Shown piece after piece: positions 5,946 through 7,027 of a stretch of 7,027 nt of DNA (position 1 is its first letter; every line of letters starts with the position of its first letter). The position numbers and the translations under genes are program-made. This stretch comes from an uncultured Eubacteriales bacterium. Its GTDB lineage: Bacteria; Bacillota; Clostridia; Oscillospirales; QAKW01. The DNA lies in assembly GCA_934378025.1 (NCBI GenBank), contig CAKRPM010000066.1:1-7027 (forward strand). Direction: 5' to 3'. The notes below the pieces were generated by a model that was given only the letters and a program-made list of their open reading frames with translations, did not search any database and was not told where the DNA came from.

Positions 5946-6629
5946 ATGGTAAATCCGCTTTCCTTTTTTTTGGAAAACTTTTCGTTTTTAATGCTCTATT
6001 TATCGGGCGGGGCTTCATTTCCGAAACCGTTGACGGCGGCGGAAGAAAAGTTTTATCTGGAGCAATACCAAAAGGGGGATGCGAAAGCACGGGACATTTT
6101 GATTGAGCGGAATTTGCGTTTGGTGGTTCATATCGTGAAAAAGTATTATGCCAGCGGGGAAGAGCAGGAGGATTTAATTTCCATCGGTACCATCGGGCTG
6201 ATTAAAGGAATTAACTCTTTTAATGCCGCTCATAAAACCAGGCTGTCTACTTATTGCGCGCGGTGTATTGAAAATGAAGTGCTGATGCATTTCAGAAGTC
6301 AAAAAAAGCTTGCCAATGAGGTGTATCTTTACGATCCGCTGGATACGGACAAGGACGGCAATACCATTACTTTTCAGGATATTATTTTTGAAAATGACGA
6401 TATGCTGGAAAATATCACATTAAAAAATAACCAGAAAAAAATTTATAAATATTTGGAAAAGCTTGAACCCAGAGAAAAAATGATCATATCACTTCGATAC
6501 GGTCTGTATGATACCCGACCGCACACACAAAAACAGGTGGCCAAAAAATTATCCATTTCCCGCAGCTATGTTTCTCGAATTGAAAAGAAGGCGCTGGAAA
6601 AGCTGGCAGTACAATTTAAAAATGAATAA
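5946..6629 (+). CDS. sigK: RNA polymerase sporulation sigma factor, pro-sigma-K
   Basis: Sigma-K directs late mother-cell transcription during sporulation (spore coat and lysis genes). The 227-residue protein closely follows Bacillus subtilis SigK. Its hydrophobic N-terminus (about residues 4-19, FFLENFSFLMLYL) corresponds to the pro-sequence that tethers pro-sigma-K to the membrane until cleavage. It is followed by FPKPLTAAEE, the family's mature N-terminal region. Region 2 covers about 45-120: LIERNLRLVVHIVKK, EDLISIGTIGLIKGI, and STYCARCIENEVLMHFRSQKK for -10 recognition. Region 4 covers about 172-220, ending with the helix-turn-helix ISRSYVSRIEKKALEKL. The frame is continuous, with no skin-like intervening element. 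Start 5946 is chosen from the ribosome binding site and because the pro-sequence begins MVxx as in Bacillus. SigE is a less likely alternative: the N-terminal leader and the region 2 and 4 wording match SigK better. Confidence 0.92.
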   Translation: MVNPLSFFLENFSFLMLYLSGGASFPKPLTAAEEKFYLEQYQKGDAKARDILIERNLRLVVHIVKKYYASGEEQEDLISIGTIGLIKGINSFNAAHKTRLSTYCARCIENEVLMHFRSQKKLANEVYLYDPLDTDKDGNTITFQDIIFENDDMLENITLKNNQKKIYKYLEKLEPREKMIISLRYGLYDTRPHTQKQVAKKLSISRSYVSRIEKKALEKLAVQFKNE

Positions 6630-6665
6630 AAAAATACGGTATTGTTTTCACAATACCGTATTTTT
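6630..6665. terminator. Bidirectional terminator shared by sigK and the ssb-rpsR operon
   Basis: A 16-bp perfect stem (6630-6645 with 6650-6665; core ATACGGTATTG and CAATACCGTAT) has the loop TTTC. It is flanked by T-runs in both directions: five T then GTTTT on the plus strand, and seven T on the minus strand. It fills nearly all of the 39 bp between the converging stop codons of sigK and rpsR. Confidence 0.93.
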
Positions 6666-6668
6666 GTT

Positions 6669-6908
6669 TTAGTCGTTTGTGTAGGGCAACAGGGCAATAT
6701 GACGAGCTCTTTTAATGGCTTCGGTCAATTGTCTTTGATGCTTGGCACAAGTGCCGGTTACGCGTCTGGGAAGAATTTTTCCGCGTTCGGAAACGTATTT
6801 TTTCAAAGTTGCAATATCTTTGTAATCAATACTGTCCGCTTTATCGACACAGAAAGAGCATACTTTTCTTCTGGGTTTTCTTGCTCTGTAATTTCTTTCC
6901 TTTTCCAT
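6669..6908 (-). CDS. rpsR: 30S ribosomal protein S18, zinc-binding (C+) form
   Basis: S18 is a small protein of the 30S platform that pairs with S6. The 79-residue sequence carries the family core [20 protein letters not shown] followed by PRRVTGT and the C-terminal [13 protein letters not shown], nearly the same as other bacterial S18 proteins. Cys17, Cys20 (CSFC), Cys54 and His57 (TCAKH) form a plausible zinc site. Bacillus subtilis S18 lacks these residues (CYFT and TNAKY), so this is the C+ version known from many other bacteria. The start is supported by GGAGG at 6922-6918, 9 nt before ATG 6908. It follows ssb by 22 bp on the minus strand, the classic rpsF-ssb-rpsR order, and ends at the terminator shared with sigK. 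Confidence 0.97.
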   Translation of the reverse strand: MEKERNYRARKPRRKVCSFCVDKADSIDYKDIATLKKYVSERGKILPRRVTGTCAKHQRQLTEAIKRARHIALLPYTND

Positions 6909-6917
6909 GAAAGTTTA

Positions 6918-6922
6918 CCTCC
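6918..6922 (-). promoter_or_regulatory. Ribosome binding site of rpsR
   Basis: GGAGG on the minus strand lies in the 22-bp gap between the ssb stop and the rpsR ATG, 9 nt from the start. There is no room for a separate promoter in this gap, which supports co-transcription with ssb. Confidence 0.8.
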
Positions 6923-6930
6923 GTTAAAAT

Positions 6931-7027
6931 TTAGAACGGGAGGTCGTCATCTTCCACCTCTTCAAATTCAACGTCATTACCGCCGGCTACCGGGGGTGCG
7001 TTAAATTCCTGGGGTTCAGTGTAGGTT
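6931..7027 (-). CDS. ssb: Single-stranded DNA-binding protein, C-terminal tail (5' partial)
   Basis: Only the last 32 codons are inside the window; the OB-fold lies beyond its right edge. The minus-strand translation reads TYTEPQEFNAPPVAGG and then NDVEFEEVEDDDLPF before a TAA stop. This is a proline/glycine-containing flexible linker followed by the acidic DDDLPF tip, the conserved peptide through which SSB recruits replication and repair proteins. Its position 22 bp upstream of rpsR matches the conserved rpsF-ssb-rpsR operon, which makes it the main chromosomal SSB rather than a plasmid or phage copy (inference). It falls below common ORF length limits because of truncation. Confidence 0.93.
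   Translation of the reverse strand, partial: TYTEPQEFNAPPVAGGNDVEFEEVEDDDLPF

Noticed and set aside
6642..7004. A 120-codon plus-strand frame over rpsR and ssb
   Set aside because: It lies antisense to two clear genes and begins inside a terminator loop. Its start has no ribosome binding site.
1..7027. A defence island, mobile element, CRISPR array or biosynthetic cluster
   Set aside because: All coding space is filled by well-known housekeeping and sporulation families; no transposase, integrase, direct-repeat array or unexplained gap over 160 bp was seen.

Overview
The window reads as an ordinary chromosomal segment of a spore-forming, low-to-mid GC Firmicute, most likely a member of the Clostridia (inference). 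The support is a pro-sigma-K-type sigma factor, a YtvI-like membrane protein, Gram-positive-style ribosome binding sites (GGAGG), sigma-A-type promoters with extended -10 elements, and strong hairpin-plus-T-run terminators. No mobile element, CRISPR array, tRNA or rRNA was found, and codon use does not obviously point to recent transfer. I did not find a novel multigene system. The interesting points are regulatory, or are variants of known families.

Layout, left to right: (1) the 3' 2058 nt of tex, an RNA-binding transcription accessory protein whose start lies before the window; (2) an AT-rich gap of about 150 bp with two palindromes and a clear promoter, then msmX/ugpC, the ATPase of carbohydrate ABC importers, with no permease or binding-protein gene beside it; (3) two hairpins between msmX and the converging next gene; (4) on the minus strand, a YtvI-like AI-2E-family membrane protein; (5) a divergent 154-bp intergenic region with a promoter for each direction; (6) hom, homoserine dehydrogenase, apparently monocistronic; (7) a strong terminator that almost touches the ribosome binding site of (8) sigK, encoding an uninterrupted pro-sigma-K; (9) a bidirectional terminator shared with (10) the convergent end of an ssb-rpsR operon on the minus strand: a complete rpsR encoding the four-zinc-ligand form of S18, and the last 32 codons of ssb, which continues past the window edge.

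The genes are mostly functionally independent neighbours: RNA metabolism (tex), sugar uptake (msmX), threonine/methionine synthesis (hom), late mother-cell sporulation (sigK and probably ytvI), and translation/replication housekeeping (rpsR, ssb). Almost every transcription unit is separated from the next by its own promoter or terminator. The exceptions are the missing canonical terminator after tex and the unresolved source of sigK transcription, because a terminator lies immediately upstream of its start.
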